Positions 27,460 through 36,545 of a stretch of DNA of 64,000 nucleotides are shown here, one piece after another. The translations under genes and the position numbers were made by a program. The notes below the pieces were generated by a model. It did not search any database and was not told the origin of the DNA. It worked only from the letters and a program-made list of their open reading frames with translations. The stretch is from positions 3,036,001-3,100,000 of the forward strand of contig NZ_CP166625.1 of assembly GCF_041320595.1 (NCBI RefSeq). Direction: 5' to 3'. The DNA is from Pleomorphomonas sp. PLEO. Its GTDB lineage: Bacteria; Pseudomonadota; Alphaproteobacteria; Rhizobiales; Pleomorphomonadaceae. Position 1 is the first letter of the stretch, and each line of letters begins with the position of its first letter.

Positions 27460-28202
27460 GGCTCGCTCCGCGACGTGGTGACGAAGATGTAGCCCTGACC
27501 GCGACGGGTTTGCAGATAGATAGGTTTGGAGGGAACGGTCTCGATTTTGCGGCGCAGGCGCAGGATCAGGACATCGATGGTACGGTCGACATAGGTCGAA
27601 AGGTCGCTGCCAAGTTCCCTGAGCAGTTCCACCCGCGGAATGATGCGGTCCCGGTTTCGCACCAGGTATTCCAGCAAGCGGTATTCGCCATTGGTGAGCG
27701 GTATCTCGCCGCCGTCGGAGGCGAGGAGCTCGCGCCGGGTCAGATCGAGCGTCATGGTCCCGAAGGCCTCTATCTGGTGGTTGGATCGATCCGGCGTCGG
27801 TGTTTTCCAGCCTGAACGGCGTAGGACGGCCTTGAGGCGAGCGAGCAGTTCGCGCGGGTTGAATGGCTTCATGAGATAATCGTCGGCACCGATTTCGAGT
27901 CCTTCGATGCGATCCGTTTCGGTTCCCCAGCCGGTCAGCATGACAATGGGAATGCCAACCCGCTCCCGGATTTCCATTGCCAGTTCGAGCCCCGACTCGC
28001 CTGCGAGGTTGAGATCGATCAGCGCCAGATCAAGTTTTGGGGGCGTATCGAGCTGGCGGTAGCCATCCGCGTCACGGAACGGAAGCGGCGTGAAGCCGTT
28101 CTCCCTGAGCAGCGCGGTCATCGTGCCGCGCAGATCATCGTCATCATCAATGATCGCGATGGTGGCTCCATCTGAAACTTGGCGTTCGTATTCCTGAGTC
28201 AT
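27456..28202 (-). CDS. OmpR/PhoB family response regulator
   Basis: A 248-residue regulator with an N-terminal receiver (acidic IDDDDD pocket, phospho-acceptor D63 in LIDLN, conserved MLTGWG and K in LMKPFNPREL) and a C-terminal winged-helix effector (PLTNGEYRLLEYLVRN, YVDRTIDVLILRLRRK, TRRGQGYIF). It is translationally coupled to the hybrid kinase (ATGA overlap). It faces the AfuABC-type importer across a 213-base gap, so it is the natural candidate to regulate that operon. Confidence 0.9.
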   Translation of the reverse strand: MTQEYERQVSDGATIAIIDDDDDLRGTMTALLRENGFTPLPFRDADGYRQLDTPPKLDLALIDLNLAGESGLELAMEIRERVGIPIVMLTGWGTETDRIEGLEIGADDYLMKPFNPRELLARLKAVLRRSGWKTPTPDRSNHQIEAFGTMTLDLTRRELLASDGGEIPLTNGEYRLLEYLVRNRDRIIPRVELLRELGSDLSTYVDRTIDVLILRLRRKIETVPSKPIYLQTRRGQGYIFVTTSRSEP

Positions 28203-28415
28203 GCCCCCATCAATCGCTGATGTGGGGCGTCTCGGAAATTCGCCGTCAGTCGCGTTGCCCCGCTTTGAGGCGTGATTTCGCCGGCTTTGAAATATTGTTC
28301 ATACAAAACCAGGCGATCTCGGCCATTTCTCCACCATTTGGGTCTGGTCTCGCAGCCGGACTGCATGTCACGTTTCAGCAGCCCTGGACGAGGACCGGGG
28401 GAACGGGAGGAAAAC

Positions 28416-29447
28416 ATGATCCGTCTTTGCACTGTCAGCGCCATCGCGCTGGCGGCCGGTATTTCTGTATCCGCAGCCGGTGCCGCCACACTCAACGTCG
28501 TCTGTTCGAACGAGCAGGCCTGGTGCGATCTGATGGCTCAGAACTTCAAGATCGATACCGGGGTCGACGTTGCCATGGTTCGCAAGAGCACCGGTGAGGT
28601 GCTGGCCCAGATCCGCGCGGAAGCCGGCAACCCGAAGATCGACGTGTGGTGGGGTGGCACTGGCGACCCGCATATGATTGCCGCTACCGAAGATTTGACC
28701 GAGGCGTCCGGCGTCGACACGTCGCAACTGCTCGGCTGGGCGCGCAACATGGCGGACATGACCGACGGCAAGGCCATCGGCGTCCACGTCGGTCTGCTGG
28801 GCATGATCTACAACACCGAGGTATTGGCGGCAAAGAAGCTCGATGCGCCGGCCTGCTGGCGTGATCTCGCCAAGCCCGAATACAAGGGCGAGATCCAGGT
28901 GGCCAACCCGAAATCGTCGGGCACCGCCTATACCGAACTCGCCACGCTGGTGCAGCTGTTCGGCGAGGATGAAGGCTTCAAGCTGCTTGCCGAGATTGGC
29001 GCCAACATCAATCAGTACACCAAATCCGGTTCGGCGCCGGGCAAGGCTGTGGCGCGTGGCGAGACCACGATCAGCATCGGCTTCATGCACGACATGGTCA
29101 ACCTGAAGAAACAGGGCTTCCCGGTTCAGATCGTCGCGCCTTGCGAAGGCACGGGGTATGAAACCGGCGCCGTCAGCGTCATCAAGGGCACGCCGCATAA
29201 GGAAGAGGCGAAGAAATGGGTCGAGTACGTTATCTCGGCGGACGCGCAGTCGGCGGGCCTTGAGGTCGGCGTCTATAACATTCCATCCAATCCGGGTGCC
29301 AAGACCGATCCGGACGCGCCGGATATGGCCTCGGTCAAGCTGATCGACTACGATTACAAGACCTATGGCTCATCGGAAACCCGCACCCGGTTGCTTGAGC
29401 GCTGGGATGTCGATGTGAAGAACGCCGGTGGGCAGATCCAGGAATAA
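28416..29447 (+). CDS. ABC transporter substrate-binding protein, AfuA/FbpA family
   Basis: A 343-residue periplasmic binding protein (signal peptide MIRLCTVSAIALAAGISV, cleavage near GAA-TLNV). It belongs to the type 2 iron/sulfate/sugar-phosphate group (CSNEQAWCD, DVWWGGTGD). Iron-binding FbpA proteins have a tandem tyrosine in the C-lobe; the corresponding segment here reads GFMHDM, so ferric iron is not assured. The related AfuA binds hexose phosphates. The start is the ATG at 28416 with GGGAGGAAA before it, not the earlier frame opening at 28272. It heads a three-gene importer operon. Confidence 0.82.
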   Translation: MIRLCTVSAIALAAGISVSAAGAATLNVVCSNEQAWCDLMAQNFKIDTGVDVAMVRKSTGEVLAQIRAEAGNPKIDVWWGGTGDPHMIAATEDLTEASGVDTSQLLGWARNMADMTDGKAIGVHVGLLGMIYNTEVLAAKKLDAPACWRDLAKPEYKGEIQVANPKSSGTAYTELATLVQLFGEDEGFKLLAEIGANINQYTKSGSAPGKAVARGETTISIGFMHDMVNLKKQGFPVQIVAPCEGTGYETGAVSVIKGTPHKEEAKKWVEYVISADAQSAGLEVGVYNIPSNPGAKTDPDAPDMASVKLIDYDYKTYGSSETRTRLLERWDVDVKNAGGQIQE

Positions 29448-29510
29448 TCCGTCGTAATTCGGCCCGTTCCCATCGAGGGACGGGTCGAAATCCCCTTCAG
29501 GATGAATGGC

Positions 29511-31670
29511 ATGAAACGCACGGCGGGGCTCTGGCTCCTGATCGGCCTGATTGGCTATGCCCTGTTGCCCTGGTACCTCGTGGGCGATCCCGGCTTCTGG
29601 CGGCTCGGCTGGCTGGCCGATCCATTCTTACTCGGACCATCGGCCCTCGTATCTCTGCTTCAGGGGCGGTGGTGGCTGACGGCCCCGCTCGTTGGGTTTG
29701 CCGCCGCCGCCGCGACGCTAGGGCTTGGCACACGGCAGCTCACGGTGGCTCGTGGTCTCGTCGCCTCCGGCGCGCTCGGCCTCATCTTGATGGTGGCGCA
29801 GGGCCTGCTGATCCTTGGGCATGGCCCGCGCTTCGGCGTGCCGCAAGGGGCGAGCCAGTCCGGCATGGGGGCGGGCGCGCTGGTTGTCGCCGCCGCGCTG
29901 CTCTTCGTGCTGACGACCGGCGTGTCAGGGCTCGGCAAGGGACGGGGCGACGCCTTCATCACCGGACTGGTCGGCGCCATCGTCGCACTCGTTGGATTGT
30001 TCGTCTTCTATCCGATGGCATTCATATTGGGGCGAGCCTTTGAGCTCCGAAATGGCGCCGGCTTCGGTGTCAGCGAGTTCTTCCCGCGTTTGTTCTCGCC
30101 GGAAGTTTGGAGTGGAGCTTGTCTGGTCGGAGCAGGGTGGTGTGGTCCGGCGGTGAATTCGGTCATTCTGGCCTTGGCGACCGCCGCTGGAACGACGCTC
30201 TTAGGGCTTGCCTTTGCGCTGATTGTCACCCGGACTGAATTTCGCGCCAAGAAGTTGCTTCGGGTCCTCTCCATCCTGCCGATCATCACGCCCCCCTTCG
30301 TGATCGGTCTTGCCCTGATCCTGCTGTTCGGCCGCGCCGGTACGATCACCGCCGGCCTCTATGAAGTGTTCGGAATCGAGAAGAGCCGCTGGCTCTACGG
30401 CTTCTGGGGCGTATGGCTGTCTCAGATGTTGTCCTTCACGCCGATCGCCTTCCTCGTGCTGATTGGCGTTGTGGAAGGCGTCAGCCCTTCGATGGAGGAG
30501 GCGAGCCAGACGCTCGACGCGGACCGCTGGCAGACGTTTCGCTACGTAACGTGGCCTTTGATGCGTCCGGGGCTGGCCAATGCCTTTCTGTTGGCCTTCA
30601 TCGAGAGCCTCGCCGATTTCGGCAATCCGCTTGTGTTGGGCGGCAATTTCGACGTGCTGTCGACGGAGATCTATTTTTCAATCGTCGGTACCGTCGCCGA
30701 TCCGGCCCAAGCGGCCATCCTGTCGGTGACGTTGCTTGCGTTGATGCTGACTGTCTTTGTCATTCAGCGGCAGTGGGTCGGCAAGAAGAACTATGCCACG
30801 GTTACCGGCAAGGCCGATTCCGGACGCAATGCCGCCCTGAACCCTGCGCTGCGCTGGACGTGCTATGGCGTTGCCATTCCCTGGGCGATGTTTACCGCGC
30901 TGATCTACGCCCTCATCATTTTCGGAAGCTTCGTGAAGCTCTGGGGCTACGATCACAGCTTCACGTTCGAACACTATGTGCGCGCCTTCAAGATCGTGTA
31001 CCGCAACGGCATCCATTTTGTCGGATCCGCCTGGGACAGTTATTTCACCACGCTGTGGATCGCCGGCATCTCGGCGCCTCTGACCGCGATGGTGGGGCTT
31101 GCCACGGCCTATCTGTTGGTGCGGCAGAAGTTCGCCTTCAAGAATGCGTTTGAATTCTCGACCATGTTGTCCTTTGCCATTCCCGGCACGGTGATCGGCG
31201 TCGCCTATGTGATGGCTTTCAACTTTCCGCCAGTCGAACTTACGGGCACGGCGATTATCCTGGTCATCGTCTTCGTCTTCCGCAACATGCCTGTCGGCGT
31301 GCGCGGCGGCATCGCGGCCATGAGCCAGCTCGACAAGTCGCTCGACGAAGCTTCGATCATGCTTGGGGCGAACAGCTTCACCACTCTGCGCCGGGTCATC
31401 ATGCCGTTGATGGGGCCGGCGATCCTCGCGGCGCTGACCTATAGCTTCGTGCGGGCCATCACCTCGGTGTCGGCGGTCATCTTCCTCGTCTCGGCGCAGT
31501 ACAACATGGCGACGGCCTTCATCGTCGGCCGAGTCGAGAACGGCGAATACGGCATCTCCATCGCGTATGCGTCGGTGCTCATCGTCACCATGCTGACCTG
31601 TATTCTCTTGATGCAATTGTTGATTGGCCGACGCCGCCTGCGCCGCGCCGATCGCGTTGAAGCTCATTGA
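29511..31670 (+). CDS. Two-domain ABC transporter permease, AfuB/FbpB type
   Basis: A 719-residue inner-membrane protein that fuses two BPD-type permease domains. The first EAA loop reads EEASQTLDADRWQTFRYVTWP and the second DEASIMLGANSFTTLRRVIMP. Four extra N-terminal TM segments precede the first domain, which is longer than classical FbpB (~500) and similar to AfuB. An ATG at 29502 is possible, but AGGA at 29499-29502 is correctly spaced for 29511. It pairs with the binding protein upstream and the ATPase downstream. Confidence 0.85.
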   Translation: MKRTAGLWLLIGLIGYALLPWYLVGDPGFWRLGWLADPFLLGPSALVSLLQGRWWLTAPLVGFAAAAATLGLGTRQLTVARGLVASGALGLILMVAQGLLILGHGPRFGVPQGASQSGMGAGALVVAAALLFVLTTGVSGLGKGRGDAFITGLVGAIVALVGLFVFYPMAFILGRAFELRNGAGFGVSEFFPRLFSPEVWSGACLVGAGWCGPAVNSVILALATAAGTTLLGLAFALIVTRTEFRAKKLLRVLSILPIITPPFVIGLALILLFGRAGTITAGLYEVFGIEKSRWLYGFWGVWLSQMLSFTPIAFLVLIGVVEGVSPSMEEASQTLDADRWQTFRYVTWPLMRPGLANAFLLAFIESLADFGNPLVLGGNFDVLSTEIYFSIVGTVADPAQAAILSVTLLALMLTVFVIQRQWVGKKNYATVTGKADSGRNAALNPALRWTCYGVAIPWAMFTALIYALIIFGSFVKLWGYDHSFTFEHYVRAFKIVYRNGIHFVGSAWDSYFTTLWIAGISAPLTAMVGLATAYLLVRQKFAFKNAFEFSTMLSFAIPGTVIGVAYVMAFNFPPVELTGTAIILVIVFVFRNMPVGVRGGIAAMSQLDKSLDEASIMLGANSFTTLRRVIMPLMGPAILAALTYSFVRAITSVSAVIFLVSAQYNMATAFIVGRVENGEYGISIAYASVLIVTMLTCILLMQLLIGRRRLRRADRVEAH

Positions 31671-31687
31671 CCCGGGAGCTCACTCCG

Positions 31688-32743
31688 ATGTCTGAAAAAG
31701 GTTCCGTTCAGTTCGAAGGCGTCAGCAAGCGCTTCGGCGAGGTGGTTGCTCTGAAGCCACTTGATCTCGATATCCAGCCGGGCACGTTGGTGACGCTGCT
31801 TGGTCCGTCCGGCTGTGGCAAGACGACGACGTTACGCTTGATCGCCGGTTTGGAGAGCGCCTCCGAAGGCCGTATCCTGATCGGTGGCGCCGACGTCACC
31901 AACCTGTCGGCCACCTACCGGCGCGTGTCGATGGTCTTTCAATCCTATGCGCTCTTTCCGCATATGACAGTCCTCGAAAACGTCGCCTATGGCCTGACGG
32001 TCAAGCGCGTGGCGAAGGCGGAGGCCCATGCGAGGGCTGAGGAAGGTTTGGCCATGGTCGGCCTTGCCGGCTTCGGCAGGCGGTTGCCATCGGAACTCTC
32101 CGGCGGTCAACAGCAACGCGTCGCCGTTGCGCGTGCCGTTGTTCTTGAGCCCGAGGTGCTGCTTCTCGATGAACCGCTCAGCAATCTCGACGCCAAGCTC
32201 AGGCGTCGCGTCCGCGAGGAGATCCGGCAGATCCAGCAACGGCTGGGCTTGACGGCCGTCTATGTTACCCACGATCAGGAAGAAGCCATGGCTGTCTCTG
32301 ATCGCATCATCGTCATGAAGAATGCCGAGATTGCTCAGGAGGGAACGCCGGAAGATCTCTACGAGCGGCCGGCCTCCGCCTTCATCGCCGATTTCATCGG
32401 CGACGCCAACCTCATCGATGTCGATGTGACGCCCACTGGCGCGACTACCGGCGTCGATCTGCTCGGGCGGCGGATCGAGCTGCCACTTACGACGACGATC
32501 CACGGGGCGGGCAAGCTGGTACTCAGACCGCACCAGATGGCGATCCGTGCCGAACCAACAGTCTATTCTCTGCCCGCCGAAGTGACCTACGCCGCGTATT
32601 TGGGAAATCAGATCCAGTATTCGTTGGAAACCAAGGCCGGGCCGCTGTTCGCGTCGGTCGCGCCGAGAGCCAAGCCCTTTATGATTGGCGACCAAGTCCA
32701 CGTCGGCTTTGACCCGGCGGATCTTCGGATTGTTTCGGCATAG
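31688..32743 (+). CDS. ABC transporter ATPase, AfuC/FbpC/PotA type
   Basis: A 351-residue ATPase. Walker A GPSGCGKTTTLR, Q-loop VFQSYALFPH, signature LSGGQQQRVA and Walker B LLLDEPLSNLDAKLR are intact. The C-terminal ~110 residues form a TOBE domain. The start ATG at 31688 has GGGAG in front, 17 bases after the permease stop. It completes the importer 28.4-32.7 kb. Confidence 0.88.
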   Translation: MSEKGSVQFEGVSKRFGEVVALKPLDLDIQPGTLVTLLGPSGCGKTTTLRLIAGLESASEGRILIGGADVTNLSATYRRVSMVFQSYALFPHMTVLENVAYGLTVKRVAKAEAHARAEEGLAMVGLAGFGRRLPSELSGGQQQRVAVARAVVLEPEVLLLDEPLSNLDAKLRRRVREEIRQIQQRLGLTAVYVTHDQEEAMAVSDRIIVMKNAEIAQEGTPEDLYERPASAFIADFIGDANLIDVDVTPTGATTGVDLLGRRIELPLTTTIHGAGKLVLRPHQMAIRAEPTVYSLPAEVTYAAYLGNQIQYSLETKAGPLFASVAPRAKPFMIGDQVHVGFDPADLRIVSA

Positions 32744-32803
32744 GAGAGCTCTGCATTTGCGGAAGGCGCGGCGAAGGTCTCCACTCGATGAGTAGCCACG
32801 ACG

Positions 32804-32832
32804 GGCGATCGGTTACCTGCCGATCGCCTTAT
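32804..32832. terminator. Hairpin spanning the dgoA stop codon
   Basis: A perfect 9-bp inverted repeat (GGCGATCGG / CCGATCGCC) with a 7-base loop that includes the dgoA TAA. It lies between converging transcripts and is followed by TTAT on the plus strand. It may terminate both, but the T run is poor. Confidence 0.4.
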
Positions 32833-33454
32833 CGTAGGCCTTGATTGCCGCCGCTGCCGTGGTGGCCATCTCTTCCGTCGTTCGTCCGGGTTTGTAGAGG
32901 TTGGTGCCTAAGCCGAAGATGCTGATTCCCGCCGCGACATAGTCGGCAAAATTTTCGTTCGAGACTCCGCCGACCGCTGCTACCCGCGTTCCCTTGGGCA
33001 GGATGGCGCGAACTGCTGATATGCCGGAGGGGCCGAGCACCGAGGCGGGGAAGAATTTGAGGGCTGAGGCGCCGCAGCGGAGGGCGAGCAGGGCTTCGGT
33101 TGGCGACATGACGCCGGGCAGCGTCACCATGCCCCGGGCCACAGCCATCGCCAGAACCTCGGGGTCGACATTGGGGCTGACCATCAGGCGTCCGCCGGCA
33201 TCGGCGACGGCGGCGCAGTCGGCGGCGCTCAGCACGGTGCCGGCACCGATCAGGATGCGCTCGCCGTGGCGTTTGGCGAGTCGCTCGATCGAGACGAGCG
33301 GGTCGGGCGAGTTGAGTGGCACCTCTATGGCCTCAAAACCTGCCTCGACGAGGACGTCGCCAATTGCCTCGACCTCGTCGGGCTGGACACCGCGCAGAAT
33401 GGCAACCAGCGGGTACTTGAGTTCGGGCCAGCCGACGGGAGACACCATTTTCAA
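32813..33454 (-). CDS. dgoA: 2-dehydro-3-deoxy-6-phosphogalactonate aldolase
   Basis: A 213-residue class I KDPG/KDPGal aldolase. The N-terminal LVAILRGVQPDEV resembles DgoA rather than Eda. The Schiff-base lysine is in ALKFFPAS, the catalytic Glu in EVPLNSP, and IGAGTVLS is conserved. It splits 2-keto-3-deoxy-6-phosphogalactonate into pyruvate and glyceraldehyde 3-phosphate, using the product of the overlapping kinase. It is the last gene of the nagA-ROK-dgoK-dgoA unit. Discrimination between the gluco and galacto epimers cannot be made from sequence alone. Confidence 0.87.
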   Translation of the reverse strand: MKMVSPVGWPELKYPLVAILRGVQPDEVEAIGDVLVEAGFEAIEVPLNSPDPLVSIERLAKRHGERILIGAGTVLSAADCAAVADAGGRLMVSPNVDPEVLAMAVARGMVTLPGVMSPTEALLALRCGASALKFFPASVLGPSGISAVRAILPKGTRVAAVGGVSNENFADYVAAGISIFGLGTNLYKPGRTTEEMATTAAAAIKAYDKAIGR

Positions 33455-34383
33455 CTTCCCTTATTCCAAAGTGCGAGCGCGACGCGTGCCAGTCCGCGCC
33501 TTGATGCAAGTTCGGCATCCGCCGTTGTCGAGATGAAGCCGGCGTGCGCAAGAGCCGCCTCATAGAGTGCTGCCAACGAACCGGTTGCGATGAGGCGGAC
33601 AGGTTTTTGCCTGCCATAGCGGCGCAGGGCGTCGGCCATCTCGGTGCCGATCAGTAGGCCCGACAGCCTGGCCGCGCCGTCGCCTTTGTTGGCGAAGCCG
33701 AGCAACATGGCCGAGCGGATGCGGAACAGCGAGGAGGTGAGGGCGGCATCGCCCGATTCGGCAGTGCCGAGGCCAGCCGAAAAGGCCTGACTATCCGGTG
33801 TGGCGCCGACTTCCTTGTCGAGTGCCAATGACACCACGCTCTGTTCGGCGACAAGGGCGAACAGTTCACCCGTCATGTAGGTCGTAAAAGCGGTGATCGC
33901 TCCGTCTTCGATGACGACCCACTTGCTATGAGTGCCGGGAATGCAAACGAGGCCGGTAAAGCCTGGTTCGATCGAGCCGAGGATCTGGGTTTCCTCGCCT
34001 CGCATGACGTCCGGCTCGGCCGACGACGCCTGGGCTACCCCCGGTAAAATTCGAACGTCACCATCGATATCGACCCGAACGGCGCCCGCATGCAGGGCGT
34101 CGAGGCGTGTCGGCGTTTCAAGATAAGGCGCTTCTCGCCACCCCTGGCGGGCTCCGGCCATGCCACAGATAATCGTCGGCAGTCCTTCGCCCCCAAGCGC
34201 CGCGATGTGGCGCCGAAACACAGTCTCGAAGCCGGCGGTCGCGCAGTGACGCATGCCTTCCTCGCCGCGGCGTTCTGCGAGCGGCGTGCCGTCCGCCGCC
34301 ATCAGCCAAGCGCGAAAGCTGCTGGTGCCCCAGTCGATCGCGATGAAGGCGGCTTGTCCGTCACCTGTTTGCCGATGCCCCAT
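33451..34383 (-). CDS. dgoK: 2-dehydro-3-deoxygalactonokinase
   Basis: A 310-residue DgoK-family kinase that phosphorylates 2-keto-3-deoxygalactonate. The phosphate-1 motif AIDWGTSSFRAW, ICGMAGARQGW and the PGTHSKW block are characteristic. The frame is open to 34527, but the ATG at 34383 has a strong GGAGGGAGAGG site. It overlaps the ROK gene upstream by 23 bases and dgoA downstream by 4, so translation is coupled. Its presence in an amino-sugar operon is unusual (see findings). Confidence 0.88.
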   Translation of the reverse strand: MGHRQTGDGQAAFIAIDWGTSSFRAWLMAADGTPLAERRGEEGMRHCATAGFETVFRRHIAALGGEGLPTIICGMAGARQGWREAPYLETPTRLDALHAGAVRVDIDGDVRILPGVAQASSAEPDVMRGEETQILGSIEPGFTGLVCIPGTHSKWVVIEDGAITAFTTYMTGELFALVAEQSVVSLALDKEVGATPDSQAFSAGLGTAESGDAALTSSLFRIRSAMLLGFANKGDGAARLSGLLIGTEMADALRRYGRQKPVRLIATGSLAALYEAALAHAGFISTTADAELASRRGLARVALALWNKGS

Positions 34384-35314
34384 TTCCTCTCCCTCCGCTC
34401 GTTGATTGTTCGAGGGACGCAAATCCCAGCACGGCCGCGCCGACCAGACCCGGCTCCACCTGGCAGAGAGCCTGGACCACCAGCGGCCGATTGATCCGCC
34501 GGAGGATGCGAGACCGCACGGCCTCATCGAGCGCCCCGATCAACGGCCCACAGTTCGAAAGGCCACCACCGACGGGAATGATGGTCGCGCCGGTAACATT
34601 GGCCACCAGCGCGAGCGGTCCCGACAGGATGTCGAGATAGACGTCGATCGTGCGCGCCGCCGCCGAGTCGCCGGCGATCCAAGCCTGGGTAATCTGTTCG
34701 CTGCTGAGGGATTGACCCGAGAGCTCGACATGCAACTTCTCCATGCCGCGAGCGCTGCACACGGCATCGACGCAACCAATCTGACCGCAGCCGCAAGCAA
34801 AGCGGGGCAGCTCAACCGGTGGATGGCCGGCCCTGGTGGCGGCGACAGGCCCGTGTCCCCATTCGCCGGCAAAGCCACCGTGGCTGTTGATCAGCTTGCC
34901 GTCGATGACCAGGCCACCACCGACGCCGGTACCGAGAATGACTCCGAAGACAATGCGATGGCCTCGCCCGGCGCCAATCCCGGCTTCCGCCAGGACGCAA
35001 CAGTCGGCGTCATTGGCAATCAGTACCGACATCCCGAGCGCGTCTTCGAGATCGGCCTGCAGCCGCCGGCCGTTGATGCAGGGCACGTTGGCGACCACAG
35101 CTCTCTGAGTCTCGGGATCGACAATGCCGGCAATCGAGATGGCGACGCATTGAGGCGTGCCTCCGGCCTCGGCCATCACCGATTTCAGGGCGGCCACGAA
35201 GGCGGCAAAATCGCTCGCTGGTGTCGGGCGGCGTGGAAAGGGGCGGATGTTGTCGACCGCGTGGGCGACGGCGCCCTTTACGGTGGTGCCGCCTATGTCG
35301 AAGCAGACGATCAT
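34361..35314 (-). CDS. ROK family sugar kinase, probable N-acetylhexosamine kinase
   Basis: A 317-residue ROK kinase with the ATP-phosphate motif FDIGGTTVKGA, GTGVGGGLVIDG and the zinc-binding loop CGCGQIGCVDAVCS. The ROK HxGxxGE(W/L)GH element appears as HGGFAGEWGHG. Coupling to nagA (4-base overlap) points to N-acetylglucosamine or N-acetylmannosamine as substrate. There is no DNA-binding domain, so it is a kinase rather than a NagC-type repressor. The start at 35314 fits the family N-terminus. Confidence 0.85.
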   Translation of the reverse strand: MIVCFDIGGTTVKGAVAHAVDNIRPFPRRPTPASDFAAFVAALKSVMAEAGGTPQCVAISIAGIVDPETQRAVVANVPCINGRRLQADLEDALGMSVLIANDADCCVLAEAGIGAGRGHRIVFGVILGTGVGGGLVIDGKLINSHGGFAGEWGHGPVAATRAGHPPVELPRFACGCGQIGCVDAVCSARGMEKLHVELSGQSLSSEQITQAWIAGDSAAARTIDVYLDILSGPLALVANVTGATIIPVGGGLSNCGPLIGALDEAVRSRILRRINRPLVVQALCQVEPGLVGAAVLGFASLEQSTSGGRGNGASANR

Positions 35315-36492
35315 GAAGCGACCTGTCCCTGTCCGGATTGGCGGTAGACGCAAGTGCCGCCGATATAGGTGGCGGCGAGCGACAGGTCGCTCTCCAGCAA
35401 CAGGAAATCAGCGTCCATGCCGGCCGCCAGTTGGCCCTTGGAAGCGCAACCGATCGCTTGGGCGGCGTAGAGCGAAGCCATGTTGATCGCTTCGCCGAGG
35501 GGCAGGCCGAGGCGCTTGTGCACGAAGAGAACGCAGGACAACATATCGATGTCGGCCCCCGCCAGGGTTCCGTCGGTAAGTGTCAACCGTCCCCCTTTGC
35601 GATAGATTTGGCGGCCGGTCAGTTCGAAGCTTGTCTGGTCGGTGCCAATCGTCGACATGGCGTCAGTGACCAGGAATATGCGACCGGGGCCTTGCTTGGC
35701 GCGCAACGCCACCTGCATCACGGTGGGATCGATATGGAAGCCATCGGCGATCATGCCACAGGATAGGCGGCCGCTTGCGAGAGCTGCTCCGACCAGTCCC
35801 GCCTCGCGGTTCGCCATCTGGCTCATGGCGTTGAAGAGGTGCGTTGCCATCGAGGCGCCGGCCGCCACGTAGGCGGCGACGGTCGACGCCTTGGTGTCGG
35901 TGTGACCCAGGCTCACGACGTAGCCAGCCTCGACCAGACGGGCAGCCTGTTCGGGGCTGACGCTTTCCGGCGCAATGGTGGTGATCGCTTTCCCGAACCG
36001 ACCAGCCGCGTCGACCATTCGGGCGAGATCGGTATCGGTCATCGGCCGGATCAGCGAAGGGTCATGGGTGCCCTTGCGGGCAACCGACAAATGCGGACCT
36101 TCCAGATGCAGTCCGAGGAAGCCGGGCACCCTCAGTCGGTGCGCCTCGATACCGGCGGAGATCGCGGCGGCGCCGACTTCCGGGGTATCGGTGATCAGCG
36201 TTGCCATCAGCGCGGTCGTGCCGAAGCGGGCATGGGCTGAACAGATCGTTCGAATGCCGGCGACGGTCGGATCGTTGTTGAACAGCACGCCGCCGCCGCC
36301 GTTGACCTGCAGGTCGATGAAACCGGGCGAGACGATCCTGTTGGTGGCATCAATCTCAGCGATGCCGGCCGGCAGTTGGTGGGCCGGGGCGATCGCCACG
36401 ATGCGACCGTCCTCGAGGATCAGTGCTCTATCCTCGACGAAGGTAGAGCCATCGAAGATGCGGCCGCCGGTGACGGCGAGTGTTGCGGACAT
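35311..36492 (-). CDS. nagA: N-acetylglucosamine-6-phosphate deacetylase
   Basis: A 393-residue amidohydrolase that removes acetate from GlcNAc-6-phosphate. Metal and substrate residues are present: GFIDLQVNG, the HLEGPHLS glutamate, SLGHTD and THLFNAMS histidines, and the catalytic Asp in LVTDAMS. It is the first structural gene after the GntR regulator and is coupled to the ROK kinase. The usual partner nagB (glucosamine-6-phosphate deaminase) is absent from the window. Confidence 0.92.
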   Translation of the reverse strand: MSATLAVTGGRIFDGSTFVEDRALILEDGRIVAIAPAHQLPAGIAEIDATNRIVSPGFIDLQVNGGGGVLFNNDPTVAGIRTICSAHARFGTTALMATLITDTPEVGAAAISAGIEAHRLRVPGFLGLHLEGPHLSVARKGTHDPSLIRPMTDTDLARMVDAAGRFGKAITTIAPESVSPEQAARLVEAGYVVSLGHTDTKASTVAAYVAAGASMATHLFNAMSQMANREAGLVGAALASGRLSCGMIADGFHIDPTVMQVALRAKQGPGRIFLVTDAMSTIGTDQTSFELTGRQIYRKGGRLTLTDGTLAGADIDMLSCVLFVHKRLGLPLGEAINMASLYAAQAIGCASKGQLAAGMDADFLLLESDLSLAATYIGGTCVYRQSGQGQVAS

Positions 36493-36545
36493 TTGGGGAA
36501 AATTTCTCTCTGATCGTTAAGTCATTGAAGTGATGAGGCTTCGTC

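Noticed and set aside
34361-35314. ROK protein as a NagC-type repressor
   Set aside because: There is no N-terminal helix-turn-helix; it begins directly with the kinase phosphate motif.
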